Below the pieces are notes generated by a model. The model saw only the letters and a program-made list of their open reading frames with translations. It searched no databases and was not told the origin of the DNA. From Planctomycetota bacterium (GTDB taxonomy: Bacteria; Planctomycetota; Phycisphaerae; UBA1845), in contig JAJRYY010000012.1 in NCBI GenBank assembly GCA_024275565.1, positions 1 through 39,978 of the forward strand: a DNA stretch of 39,978 nt. Reading direction: 5' to 3'. The translations under genes and the position numbers were made by a program. Shown here piece by piece: positions 8,214 through 17,371 of this stretch; position 1 is the first letter of the stretch; the number at the start of each line of letters is the position of its first letter.

Positions 8214-10702
8214 TTACGGACTTGCCGTCTTCTCGACAGGCGCATCAGAGGTCTCGCCGTTTTCGATCGGGTATGTCCAGCCTGGCAGGGGCGTATCCTG
8301 GCAGTTGTAGTCCATTTTCGGTGCACGCGCACCGCGATCGAGCAGTGCGAGCAGACCTGTGCTGATGAATTTGTTTTTCTTCGGGTTGAATATTTCACCC
8401 GTTTCGCGTGCGAGTTCGGCGTCGTCAGCACCGCGAGCCAGTTCTTTCTTGAACAATGCTCTTGAATAGGGGGCGTCCTTGGCCATGTTGCGTGCCCGCT
8501 CGTATCCCCGTTCGAGTGCATCAAGCTCGTCATCGAACACGCCGTTGGAGAGGCCTACCTGGTAGGCGCGGTCCGCAGTCATGCCCTGGTCGAAGATTTC
8601 AAAAATGACGGAATCGCCCATGCCCAGTCGCTTCAGCTCGCCGACTGCTCCGAAACCTGGCAGGATTGCGAAATCAAGTTCTGGTTGATTGTATGTATTT
8701 GTCTGTTGCCATTTAGATTCGCGGCGAAGCGAATCATAGACAAAGCCCTGCGCTCTGATGTCATAACGAAGATCGAGGAAATAGGTGAATTCCGCACCAC
8801 CGCCCCATTTTCGCCGAACACGCCGATGCTTGCGACGGGGCTTTCCTGAATGATCCGGAAGCATCCGACTCCGTTTCGGCTGGAGGCTGCTGCCTCTTCT
8901 TCGGTCAATGGAACATAGCCAAGATCGCGTTCGAACCATCCGCGGTTGAATTCTCTTGCATCTGCTCCCAGCATGCGCATGCCCTTTCCGGCGGCTGAAA
9001 ACAGGACGCTGCCACAGGTTCCGTTGCGATGCATGGTCAATACCCGGCTGACCGCATGGGCGAGCTGATCGACCACGCCGCGATTGAACACGTTTCCGCG
9101 TAGTGGCGCGTTGAACACGATGGTCGCGACCCGGTCCTTTTCGGACGGTTCGTAGAACTTCAAATCGAGGTACGAACCGTGATATTGGCCGGTGTCGAGA
9201 TCAAGCTCCCCGACCGGCGTACCGTTGTATTTTCCATACTCCAGGAGGCTTGTGATGTGTCGCTCCTTCATTTCGTGGAGCAGGCAGGGTTTGCCCAGTC
9301 GCGGTCCGGACTGTCCATCGACGTCGAGCATATCGACGAAGAATGGGTCGTCTGCGTTTTCGTCCCGGGCGCGGCGGATGAGTTGAAACAGGCCGTCAAT
9401 CGTCAGGTGCTTCACCAAGCCGTCAATGATCTCGACCAGCCCCGCTTTGAATCGAAGGCCCGCACGGGTTGCAATGTTGATTTGTCCTGGCGTTGCGACG
9501 CGATCCTGAATCATGTCGAGGGCGTAGAGGCAGAGCGGGAGTGCGTACCGTCGAAAGGCGTGGCCACCTGCATCGTCTGCAGAGGCGACGAAAATCAACG
9601 AATCGATACTCTTGATTTTGCCGTCGCGCCGGTCGCGTTCTGCAGCTTCGTAGTAGGAGTTGAACTCTTTTCTGCAAATTTCTTCGATCTCTACATAGGA
9701 ACCACTGGCAGGGTCTAGCACCTTGTCTGCTTTGGGGCGTCTGGAGTCGTCGAAGGAGAAGAACCCCTTGCGTGCGGCTGAGTTTACACCTGTGAAACCT
9801 GATTCCTCCAGCTTGGCGATCCAGTCGGGATAGTGTTTGTCGTTGCGAAGGTACAGGCATCGAAGGCGATCGTCTTCCGGAAGGGCGGATCCCAGGTGTC
9901 GCGACGATTCGGTGTATGGCATGTGACCGGTCTGATCGAGTACGGCGAATGGATTGGCGGTGAAAAGCTCCCATAATCCGCCCAGTTCGATGATGTCGCG
10001 GGGACGTTTGATGTCCCAGGAGATGATTGCACCCATCGCCTGGAACAGAGGATCGGTGATGTAGCCGTGGTGGTCCTGCGACAGGGCGATGACGGTTTTT
10101 TCGAGAATCTGATCGGCGAACACAACGCCGAATTTGAAGACTTCCTCCGAGGCGTATTTCCCCTTCATCACGTCGATCAGGCGGTTGGCGTCAAACGGGA
10201 AATAACCGTGGACTGTGAGGAATCTCTCTCGGTACGCGTCTGTCTTAAAAAGCTCCGCCAGCTCAGCCGTCGTGTGAGACGACGTGTTCGAGAAGACGGC
10301 CAGCAGCGTATCCGAATCGGTGTTCTTTTCGATCGTCTCGAAGATACCCGCCTTGATTTCACTTCGCTCCGTGGCGACTTCCCATACGAGATCGACACCT
10401 GCAAGGTCAGCGAAATCACTTGAATAGGTGACACGCCTGGCCAGTGCGGCTGCGTCCTCTTTGCGAATTCTGGAAGTGGACACCTGCTTCTCCCAGAGAC
10501 CCTCAAAACGCACTTTTGTACGCTGTAGTGCATCTTCAGAAATGTCGAGCAGGACGAGCTGGCAGTCGGTCTTCCCCAACAGGTCCAACGCAATGCCCTG
10601 ACCCATGGTTCCTGCACCAATTAACGCGATACGCCGGATGCTGTTGACGCTTCGCACGGCTTGTTCGATCGACTTGTCGCCAAATGAAAAGGCACGATTC
10701 AT
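8214..10702 (-). CDS. 3-hydroxyacyl-CoA dehydrogenase / enoyl-CoA hydratase fusion (one-base frameshift)
   Basis: Two overlapping reading frames together give one ~829-residue protein. The N-terminal half is an NAD-binding 3-hydroxyacyl-CoA dehydrogenase (IALIGAGTMGQGIA, ~26-39); the C-terminal third (~520 on) is an enoyl-CoA hydratase. The order is that of FadN, the reverse of FadB. The frame breaks at a run of four A on the coding strand (8808-8811): the first frame reads GVFGEN and then nonsense, the second continues KWGGGAEFTYFLDL. Five A would restore GVFGEKWGGGAEF. In the dehydrogenase, the usual HFFNP...E pair is altered to HGYFPFDANRLIDV, with Asp where Glu is expected. The likely role is beta-oxidation of 3-hydroxypimelyl-CoA after ring opening. 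The gene may be intact if the missing base is a sequencing error. Confidence 0.75.
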
Positions 10703-10739
10703 GATATTCCTCGTCGCTATCTTTCTGGGCTGTCCTGGC

Positions 10740-10775
10740 TTCTACAGCTTCCTCGGCTTCCACAGCTTCCTGTCG
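10740..10775. repeat. 9-bp tandem repeat between the ligase fusion and dehydrogenase genes
   Basis: On the minus strand, GGAAGCTGT, GGAAGCCGA, GGAAGCTGT, AGAAGCC follow each other in the 84-bp spacer, close to the start at 10702. The unit shares GGAAGC with the polyferredoxin repeat. Confidence 0.7.
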
Positions 10776-10786
10776 TTTGTTGCACG

Positions 10787-13700
10787 CTAGCTTGTCCTCT
10801 GTAGCTCGCCCACTTCAATCACATTTCCGGTCGCATTTGTCGCAAAAAGTGCGTCGATATCGTGCTTGTTGTGGTTGATGACCGATTTTCGTGCAATCTT
10901 TCCGGAGGGCGTGAGTTCACCCGATTCAAGGGACGGTTCACGCTGGGCTACGATCGCTCGGCGAACACGCTGATACTTCACCGCAATCATGGGGTTGATC
11001 CTGCTCAGCTCGGTTGCGAAGAGTTCCCGGACCTTCTCATGCCTGACCGGGTCGTCGTCTGTCAAACCCTGTTCGTCGGCCCATTTTTTCAACCTGCTGA
11101 AATCGGGGTAAATCAGCACAGCCACAAAGTCTTTCCCCGACCCGACCGCCACCGCCTGGTTGATGTATGGAGATTCGTTGATCAGGATGTTTTCCACGCG
11201 TTGCGGATGAACCTTTTCGCCCGTTGTAAGCTTGAAGGCTCCGTCTTTGCGCCCGAAGAGACGCAATCCGTCCGGAGTGAATTCGCCCAGATCGCCGGTG
11301 TGGAACCATCCCGCATCGTCGATCACGCGGGACGTGGCTTCCTCGTCGTCGAGATATCCGCTCATGACGTTCGGACCTTTGACCAGAATCTCCTGGTCGC
11401 TGTCGATTCGAATCTTCACACCGGGTATAGGGAATCCAACAGAACCGCTGCGCCATGGGCTGTCCTGATTCGTCATCGTGACACAGGGAGAGGTTTCCGT
11501 CAGGCCCCATCCCTCCAGAACCGTGATGTTCTGTTTGCGATAAGCAGATTCGACACCTGACGAGAGTGATGCACCGGCGGTAAAGACAAATCTAAGCCCA
11601 TGACCGAATACAAGGTCACGCACTGCCTGATCTTCGCGGCATCGTGTCATCAGAATGTCATGAACGCGTGGCACGCTGAAAAACAATGTCGGGTTGAACG
11701 CGCCCCAGTTGTCGATCAACCGGTCGATATCCCGACCCCGTGAATCGTCGAGGCACAGCTTGCATCCGTGATACAGCGTCATGAACCGTTCGAACAAACC
11801 GCCGAAGCTGTGATGCCACGGTAAATAACTCATCAGAACGTCGTTCTCTCCGACATCCCACAGATGTTCAATCGCTTTCTGCTGCGAGATGATATTCCGG
11901 TGGCTTAGTTTGACACCCTTGGGGGGACCTGTCGTTCCCGATGTGTACATGATGACGCAAAGCCTGTCTGGCTCGACCGCTTCAATGCGCTGATGCAGCG
12001 TGTCTGTGGACGCACCACCCTCTTTCAGCAGCGATGAAAAATCGATGGCACCCCAGGATCGAGCCGCCTCATCAAAGTCCATGCAGAAGTACTTTTCAAT
12101 CCATGGATATTGTTTGCGGTCGATCTTCTCAAGCTGATGGGCGCCCGAAACGACCACGAATCGGGGGTGGGAATGACCAATAAGATAGCTGACCTGTCCG
12201 GCTGGGTAACCGGAAAAAATCGGTACCGATGCTGCACCGATGGACATGGCTGCAAGCTCAAACAGAAACATCTCTGCCCGGTTTTCGGAGAGCATCACAA
12301 TGCGATCGCCGGGCTGAATGCCCATCTCAATCAGATTTCGCGCAATGCGACAGACATTTTCCGAGAACATGCCCCAGCTGAGCGTATGTTCCTGGTCACC
12401 GGTTCGATAATGCATGTAGTCGTTGTCAGACCATCGTCGCCCGCGATCCAGCACGATGGCTCCGAGTGAAGATTCGTAATCTCCCAGTTCGATGGGGTTT
12501 GTGTGCTCTTCGCCAACGCGCCTGATACCAATTCGTTCATCCAGGAGGTTCGGTGTGGTCTGGCAATATGCGAGGCAGGAATCGCGGAGCAACTCCTTGG
12601 TCAGAGAAAATCGTTCCTCCGGCGGTTTCATCGCGTAGTCCGTACTCATGGGATCAACGCCCGCGCGTCGGCGGACGAGGTGGGCAGCCACGAAGTAGAT
12701 AATGCTCGTCGCCAGTTCTTTAATATGGGAACAACCGACCCGGCCTCCGAGGCGATCGCCGATCTCGTTGAGTACGCCGCGTTGGATCCGCAGACCGACC
12801 AGTTGCTCGGCGAGCGTATGCACCTCGCGGCAAACGGGGAAGGGTACGCGGATCATCCGGATGGTACTCTGCGTGATTTGCTCGTCGGACAGGTTCACAC
12901 TCATCTGAAGCTTGATCAGATGCTCCTGATCGAGCATCGTCCCCACGATCACGAGGTCATCTGGTCCGGAGTCGTACAGTTCGATACTGATATTTCGTTG
13001 AGCCGTGAGATTCATCGCATTGGTCCCTGTTTCATCTTCAACCGGATGTTCGTCGCGGAAACGGATGGCCCGCGCCATGGAAGACTGGACTTTTCGCTTG
13101 AGCGAATGGAAGAGCTTCTCGTGGTCACGAAGCCCGACTTTTTCAGCATATCTGGACAGCGGTGTCAGCAGCCACTCCTCGTTGGAAAACAACCCGACAC
13201 CATTCAGACCGTTTGCCAGCGCATGACGAAAATCCTTGATCGAGCTTGTGACGTGTCCCGCGAACGAAAGAATCGTCTTGCGATGACCCGCCCATATATC
13301 ATCGTAGGAGGCATGGTCCGGGTAGGCACCGACAGCCTTCCCGACGTCGAACACCGCACGCGTAAGCTGCTCCACGAACGCCGCCTTGGTGGGATCCTGA
13401 CAGAGATCGCCCATCCGAAGATCCAGGAGCTTTCCACTCTCCTCTGTGACATGGATCAGGCCCCCGACGTTGAGCACGATGGAGATCATCGCCTTGTCGA
13501 ATTCGATCCTGGAACCGGGTACACCCGCAACCTGTGTGGCTGGATACGCGTGCGCACTGAGAATGGTCTCTATGCGATTTTGTGCTTCGTCACCACCGTC
13601 TGCATAGACCAGCTTTCCCTTGCGCTCCAGCAGGTAGACAGATTCAGCACCAGCGCCCCGGCGACCACCAGCTTGAAGGGAAATGCCACGCACAACACGC

Positions 13701-14191
13701 GAGAGAAGGGCGTCAACCATCTCCTCGGAAACGCCGCCAAGTCGATCCAGCAGGACTGCCTCGTGCAACTGGTCTTCATAGGTCTGCATCGCCTGCTCGA
13801 AAAGTATGCCATTGGGAAGGAGCAACAGGATCGGTACCCGGTTATGAACGTCGTCGAGTGTCCGAAGTTTGCCACGCTGAACGAGGTTCTCGAGGTAGGC
13901 CACGACATTGGCAGTGAACGGACCAAGCTGATCGGGGTTGCAGCAGACGAACAGAAGCTCCGGCATCGCACCAAGTGCGTCTGCCTCCAGAAGATTGGCG
14001 AAAATGCGGTCCTTCAGGGAAATAATCTGCATCTTCCCATCGGACAACAACCGCAGCCTCCCCTCCTCCATCAGCGCACGCGTGATACCACCACCGCCAC
14101 GACCCACAAAACAGCTCGCACCGGTATGAACGAAGAACGCCACCCCAAGAGCACCAGGAGGGTGTACGCCCAGCTTACCCCGCTGAAGCAT
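10787..14191 (-). CDS. Three-part fusion: unknown N-domain, DUF2889-like, AMP-forming acyl-CoA ligase
   Basis: The 14191 ATG is preferred over 14278: it has GAGGTG 6 bases upstream and cuts the overlap with the previous gene to 17 bp. The result is 1134 residues. Residues 1-380 are unassigned; an early glycine-rich FVGRGGGG suggests a Rossmann-like fold. Residues ~392-550 look like DUF2889 (PVCREVHTLAEQLVG, then GDRLGGRVGCSHIKEL). Residues ~590-1110 form an ANL-family ligase with MYTSGTTGPPKGVKLSH (~748-764), GWGLTETSP, GWFHTGDLGEF, FGRKDGAFKLTTGEKV and the C-terminal catalytic Lys in LTPSGKIAR. The ligase resembles long-chain acyl-CoA synthetases rather than classical benzoate-CoA ligases. 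By position it may make the aromatic or dicarboxylic CoA thioester for this pathway; the substrate is unknown. Confidence 0.75.
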   Translation of the reverse strand: MLQRGKLGVHPPGALGVAFFVHTGASCFVGRGGGGITRALMEEGRLRLLSDGKMQIISLKDRIFANLLEADALGAMPELLFVCCNPDQLGPFTANVVAYLENLVQRGKLRTLDDVHNRVPILLLLPNGILFEQAMQTYEDQLHEAVLLDRLGGVSEEMVDALLSRVVRGISLQAGGRRGAGAESVYLLERKGKLVYADGGDEAQNRIETILSAHAYPATQVAGVPGSRIEFDKAMISIVLNVGGLIHVTEESGKLLDLRMGDLCQDPTKAAFVEQLTRAVFDVGKAVGAYPDHASYDDIWAGHRKTILSFAGHVTSSIKDFRHALANGLNGVGLFSNEEWLLTPLSRYAEKVGLRDHEKLFHSLKRKVQSSMARAIRFRDEHPVEDETGTNAMNLTAQRNISIELYDSGPDDLVIVGTMLDQEHLIKLQMSVNLSDEQITQSTIRMIRVPFPVCREVHTLAEQLVGLRIQRGVLNEIGDRLGGRVGCSHIKELATSIIYFVAAHLVRRRAGVDPMSTDYAMKPPEERFSLTKELLRDSCLAYCQTTPNLLDERIGIRRVGEEHTNPIELGDYESSLGAIVLDRGRRWSDNDYMHYRTGDQEHTLSWGMFSENVCRIARNLIEMGIQPGDRIVMLSENRAEMFLFELAAMSIGAASVPIFSGYPAGQVSYLIGHSHPRFVVVSGAHQLEKIDRKQYPWIEKYFCMDFDEAARSWGAIDFSSLLKEGGASTDTLHQRIEAVEPDRLCVIMYTSGTTGPPKGVKLSHRNIISQQKAIEHLWDVGENDVLMSYLPWHHSFGGLFERFMTLYHGCKLCLDDSRGRDIDRLIDNWGAFNPTLFFSVPRVHDILMTRCREDQAVRDLVFGHGLRFVFTAGASLSSGVESAYRKQNITVLEGWGLTETSPCVTMTNQDSPWRSGSVGFPIPGVKIRIDSDQEILVKGPNVMSGYLDDEEATSRVIDDAGWFHTGDLGEFTPDGLRLFGRKDGAFKLTTGEKVHPQRVENILINESPYINQAVAVGSGKDFVAVLIYPDFSRLKKWADEQGLTDDDPVRHEKVRELFATELSRINPMIAVKYQRVRRAIVAQREPSLESGELTPSGKIARKSVINHNKHDIDALFATNATGNVIEVGELQRTS

Positions 14192-14993
14192 GATCCACCT
14201 CACTCCCTGTTTCACGGCAAGATTCCAACGCCAGAAGCGCTGCACCATAGGCACCGGCGTGCTGCGGCATGGGTGCAAGTCGAACCTCGCACTTCAGTGA
14301 CTCTTCCAGGGCAACCACCATGGCGGGGCAATGCTCCACCACGCCTCCGGTGGCTCCCACCGATCCGTCACGCGACGGAATCATTTCCTTGATGCGCGTC
14401 GCGATTGATCGAAACAGGCCCATCGCGATGTCTTCCGGATTCTGCCCCTCCTTGATCCGCTCGATCACCTCCGTCCCGGCAAACACCGTGCAATAGCTGT
14501 TTACCACCGTCGGGGTCGAGGATTTCCGCGCCAGCGCATCCAGATCGCTCAGCACCATGCCCAGCTTGACGGCGATCGACTCCAGAAACGTACCCGTACC
14601 CGCCGCACACTTCGCGTTCATCCGGTAGTCAACCAGTTGCCCACTCCCGTCGATGCGGATGATCTTCGTATCCTGACCGCCGATGTCGATGATGATGCGC
14701 ACCTCAGGATCCCACGCACGCGTCCCACGCGCATGCGCGGTGATTTCCGTCACCACGCGGCTGGAAAATGGGACGTGCTTACGTCCATAACCCGTCGAAA
14801 CGCAAGCAGCCATGTCTTCCCGAGACCCTCCCGCCTGATCCAGCGCCCCGGACACCACACGCTCGATCGCGTCGATGTACTTGAATCCGGACGAAACCAC
14901 ATCATGCCCGACAAGCGAACCCGCACTGTCCAGAATGACGCACTTGGTGGCCGACGACCCAACGTCCACACCGACATAGAGCGCCTCACTCAT
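14175..14993 (-). CDS. Second BcrA/HgdC-type ATPase activator
   Basis: A 272-residue BadF/BcrA-family ATPase, separate from bzdP and bzdQ. It has VGVDVGSSATK (7-17), DIGGQDTK (103-110), C129 in NAKCAAGTG and C168 in SYCTVFAGTEV, so both nucleotide-binding motifs and both cluster Cys are present. The start overlaps the end of the BcrB-like gene by 4 bp, so the two are almost certainly made together. It probably forms a homodimeric [4Fe-4S] activator that feeds electrons to that protein. Similar one-ATPase systems are the activators of 2-hydroxyacyl-CoA dehydratases and the reductases of double-cubane cluster proteins. Whether it also serves the benzoyl-CoA reductase is unknown. Confidence 0.85.
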   Translation of the reverse strand: MSEALYVGVDVGSSATKCVILDSAGSLVGHDVVSSGFKYIDAIERVVSGALDQAGGSREDMAACVSTGYGRKHVPFSSRVVTEITAHARGTRAWDPEVRIIIDIGGQDTKIIRIDGSGQLVDYRMNAKCAAGTGTFLESIAVKLGMVLSDLDALARKSSTPTVVNSYCTVFAGTEVIERIKEGQNPEDIAMGLFRSIATRIKEMIPSRDGSVGATGGVVEHCPAMVVALEESLKCEVRLAPMPQHAGAYGAALLALESCRETGSEVDHASAG

Positions 14994-16231
14994 CGCAGAC
15001 GACCTTCCAGTTGCTCCACAAACGCTTCCATATTCGTCATCGTCTGCGCCGTAGAAAAAAACCGGACATCGCTCAAATCCCCGTCAAAAACGAGCACGGG
15101 CATTCCAGTCTCATCGCGCAGGCGTTGCGCCATACCAAAGCGTGAATTCGTGTTGTTGGGGCAGGTCCTGGCGTTGTGGAAAATGATCCCGTCAATCTGA
15201 AATGCCTCACACATCTCGATCAGAAACTGCTGCTTAAACGTCTCGCTGCGGTTGATAAAAATCTCGGTACTGGTCCGCGCCATCCACTCCAGCGGGTCGC
15301 CACCGGCGTAATCTTCAAAGGCCCACGAATTGCAATAGGTACTGGCAGAGACAGCCACCCCAAGATCGAAAAACTTCTCCGACATCTCCCGAACCTTAGG
15401 CCAGACCGGCATACCGTCCCAATAAATCCGAAATCGCTCGTCAGGAATCGCGCCGATACCACCCGAAACCCGCCCATTCATCTCATCAAGCAGCAGGTTG
15501 TAGTAGTCGATGGCGTCCTGCGATCCACGCATCAGAATCACTGGCGCCATGTGAATCAGACCGTCAAAAAAGGTCATCGGCGAGGGTCTGGTGCGGGCGG
15601 TATCCAGCACACAACGCCACAAACTGCTCGCGCGGCTGGAGAGGGAAACCGCCTGCTCAAGGCGTGCATAATCCATCTTCCGCCCAAGGTGCCCCTCGAT
15701 ATGGTTGATTAGCTCCTGCAGTTCATGACGCACGAAGGCAACATGCGCATCCGTCACCTCCCCGACATGCGTGGGCGGGCAGATACCCAGCACCTTCGCA
15801 TCATGCCTCCGACCGAAGAAATGCCACCAGTCCTGAACCTCTCTGCATTGATTCGTACTGTACGCCAGCAGGTCAGGCCTGGGCGGACCGGAGATCCCGT
15901 AGGCTTCTGTCAGAGGACTGACGCCAGAGAGCGCAGCCCCAATATCACTCGTCATATACGAGCAGGATTCAGCACAATAACCCACGCCAACCGCCGCAGG
16001 AATGCACTCGTGACTGATCTTGCGCGCACCAAGCAACGCACCATGATTCTCCGGAAAGTACACTTCATACCCAAACGCTGTCAGAATCTCGCACGGACCA
16101 ACCGAAGTACACCACGCGACAAGACGATCAGGGTCCGACGCGGCTGCATCGAGATTGAGAAAATAGTCACGCATCAGTGAACGCAACGTCCCCTGTGCAT
16201 TGATCTTCACGCGTTTGGCCGTTCTCGTCAC
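14990..16231 (-). CDS. Second BcrB-like protein (2-hydroxyacyl-CoA dehydratase/benzoyl-CoA reductase family)
   Basis: The GTG at 16231 is chosen because AGGAGG lies nine bases upstream; a TTG at 16258 would precede that site. This gives 413 residues. Cys-bearing segments are WCTSVGPCEIL, GYCAESCSYMTSDIG, STNQCREVQDWWHFFG and FHNARTCPNNTN. The C-terminus (FDGDLSDVRFFS...MEAFVEQL) aligns with that of bzdO, marking a BcrB paralogue. It has no BcrC-type partner, only its own ATPase 4 bp overlapping downstream, an arrangement seen in double-cubane cluster protein pairs. Placement between had and the ligase fusion suggests a step on an aromatic or cyclic CoA thioester. Substrate, and even whether it is a reductase or dehydratase, cannot be told. 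Confidence 0.8.
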   Translation of the reverse strand: MTRTAKRVKINAQGTLRSLMRDYFLNLDAAASDPDRLVAWCTSVGPCEILTAFGYEVYFPENHGALLGARKISHECIPAAVGVGYCAESCSYMTSDIGAALSGVSPLTEAYGISGPPRPDLLAYSTNQCREVQDWWHFFGRRHDAKVLGICPPTHVGEVTDAHVAFVRHELQELINHIEGHLGRKMDYARLEQAVSLSSRASSLWRCVLDTARTRPSPMTFFDGLIHMAPVILMRGSQDAIDYYNLLLDEMNGRVSGGIGAIPDERFRIYWDGMPVWPKVREMSEKFFDLGVAVSASTYCNSWAFEDYAGGDPLEWMARTSTEIFINRSETFKQQFLIEMCEAFQIDGIIFHNARTCPNNTNSRFGMAQRLRDETGMPVLVFDGDLSDVRFFSTAQTMTNMEAFVEQLEGRLR

Positions 16232-16270
16232 AACAAACGTCCTCCTGCAGCACCACAAACGAACGAATTC

Positions 16271-17290
16271 CTACGGCGTCACGATGGAACGAAGCGACAG
16301 ACCTTCCTTCATGACCTCAAATGCCTCATCCAACGCCTCAAGCTTGAACCGGTGCGTTACCAGACGCTTGATGTCGATCCTGCCCTGCTCAACCATCCGA
16401 ATCAGCGGTATATAATCAACAGGTCTGCAACCCAGCGAACCCACGATCTCCATCTCTTTGAACATGATCTTGCCCGCAACAATGTTGATCTTCTCGTGCG
16501 TATAGCCCACAACACAAAGACGACCCCCGACGCGAACTGACTCAAAAGCAGTTTCGATCGTCCGCGGATTACCAATCACCTCAATAGCAATATCCACGCC
16601 GCCGCCCGTCAGCTTCTTGATCTCCTTGTCAACACGCTCAACCTTCGAGGCATTCACTATGTCGCTCGCGCCAAAATCGCGAGCCCACTGGAGTTTCTTA
16701 TCGCTAAGATCAACCGCAATCACCGACGCACCAGCAGCCACAGAAAGCTGCACCGCATTGATCCCAACACCACCGCATCCGAAAATAGCAACCGTATCGC
16801 CAGCCTGAACACGCGCACGATTCTTCACCGCGTGGTACGGAGTGGATACCGCGTCCGCGATGATTGAGGCTTCCTCAAGAGGTATCGAATCGGGAAGATG
16901 CAACACATCCTTCGCTGGTACGGCAACATATTCGGCATACGCACCATCAAAATGGTTACCAAGCATCGTCATCTCGCTGCAGATGTTCTCACGACCGAGA
17001 CGACACGCGCTACACTTACCGCATGTCAGCACAGCAGGGATCAACACACGCTGACCAGAAGACAGACCCGAAACGCCGGCACCAACCTCCTCCACCACCC
17101 CAGATGCCTCATGCCCCAGCACCACCGGTGGCTTCTTGAACGTAGGCACGCCATGCTCAACGTAGTGAAGGTCCGTATGACACACACCGCACGCCGCCAC
17201 CTTGATCAATACCTGCTCCGCCGTAATCTTTGGAACCGGAATATCTTCAATCGAGAGCTTTCCACCCTCATGCAACACCGCAGCCTTCAT
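16271..17290 (-). CDS. had: 6-hydroxycyclohex-1-ene-1-carbonyl-CoA dehydrogenase (zinc alcohol dehydrogenase family)
   Basis: The ATG at 17290 has AGGAAAGG upstream and begins MKAAVLHEGG; an upstream in-frame ATG at 17344 adds a non-homologous leader. The result is 339 residues. It is a medium-chain zinc alcohol dehydrogenase: catalytic zinc ligands C37, H60 and E61 (GVCHTDLHY, LGHEASG), structural zinc Cys at 90, 93, 96 and 104, and NAD-binding GCGGVG near 165. In the benzoyl-CoA pathway this NAD enzyme oxidises the alcohol made by Dch to the 6-oxo compound, the substrate of Oah. The specific call rests on the neighbours dch and oah; by sequence alone it could be a general alcohol dehydrogenase. 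Confidence 0.82.
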   Translation of the reverse strand: MKAAVLHEGGKLSIEDIPVPKITAEQVLIKVAACGVCHTDLHYVEHGVPTFKKPPVVLGHEASGVVEEVGAGVSGLSSGQRVLIPAVLTCGKCSACRLGRENICSEMTMLGNHFDGAYAEYVAVPAKDVLHLPDSIPLEEASIIADAVSTPYHAVKNRARVQAGDTVAIFGCGGVGINAVQLSVAAGASVIAVDLSDKKLQWARDFGASDIVNASKVERVDKEIKKLTGGGVDIAIEVIGNPRTIETAFESVRVGGRLCVVGYTHEKINIVAGKIMFKEMEIVGSLGCRPVDYIPLIRMVEQGRIDIKRLVTHRFKLEALDEAFEVMKEGLSLRSIVTP

Positions 17291-17371
17291 CTTCAAGCCT
17301 TTCCTGATTGCGACACACACCGAACAGTCCAATAGACAAAACACGCCAGCATGTGCGACCGAGCTTCTTCG

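Noticed and set aside
8801..8816. Programmed -1 frameshift in the dehydrogenase/hydratase gene
   Set aside because: No X-XXY-YYZ slippery heptamer is present at the shift point, and the family is normally a single frame.
12503..14392. 629-codon plus-strand frame
   Set aside because: It lies antisense to the ligase fusion and has no domain or ribosome site.
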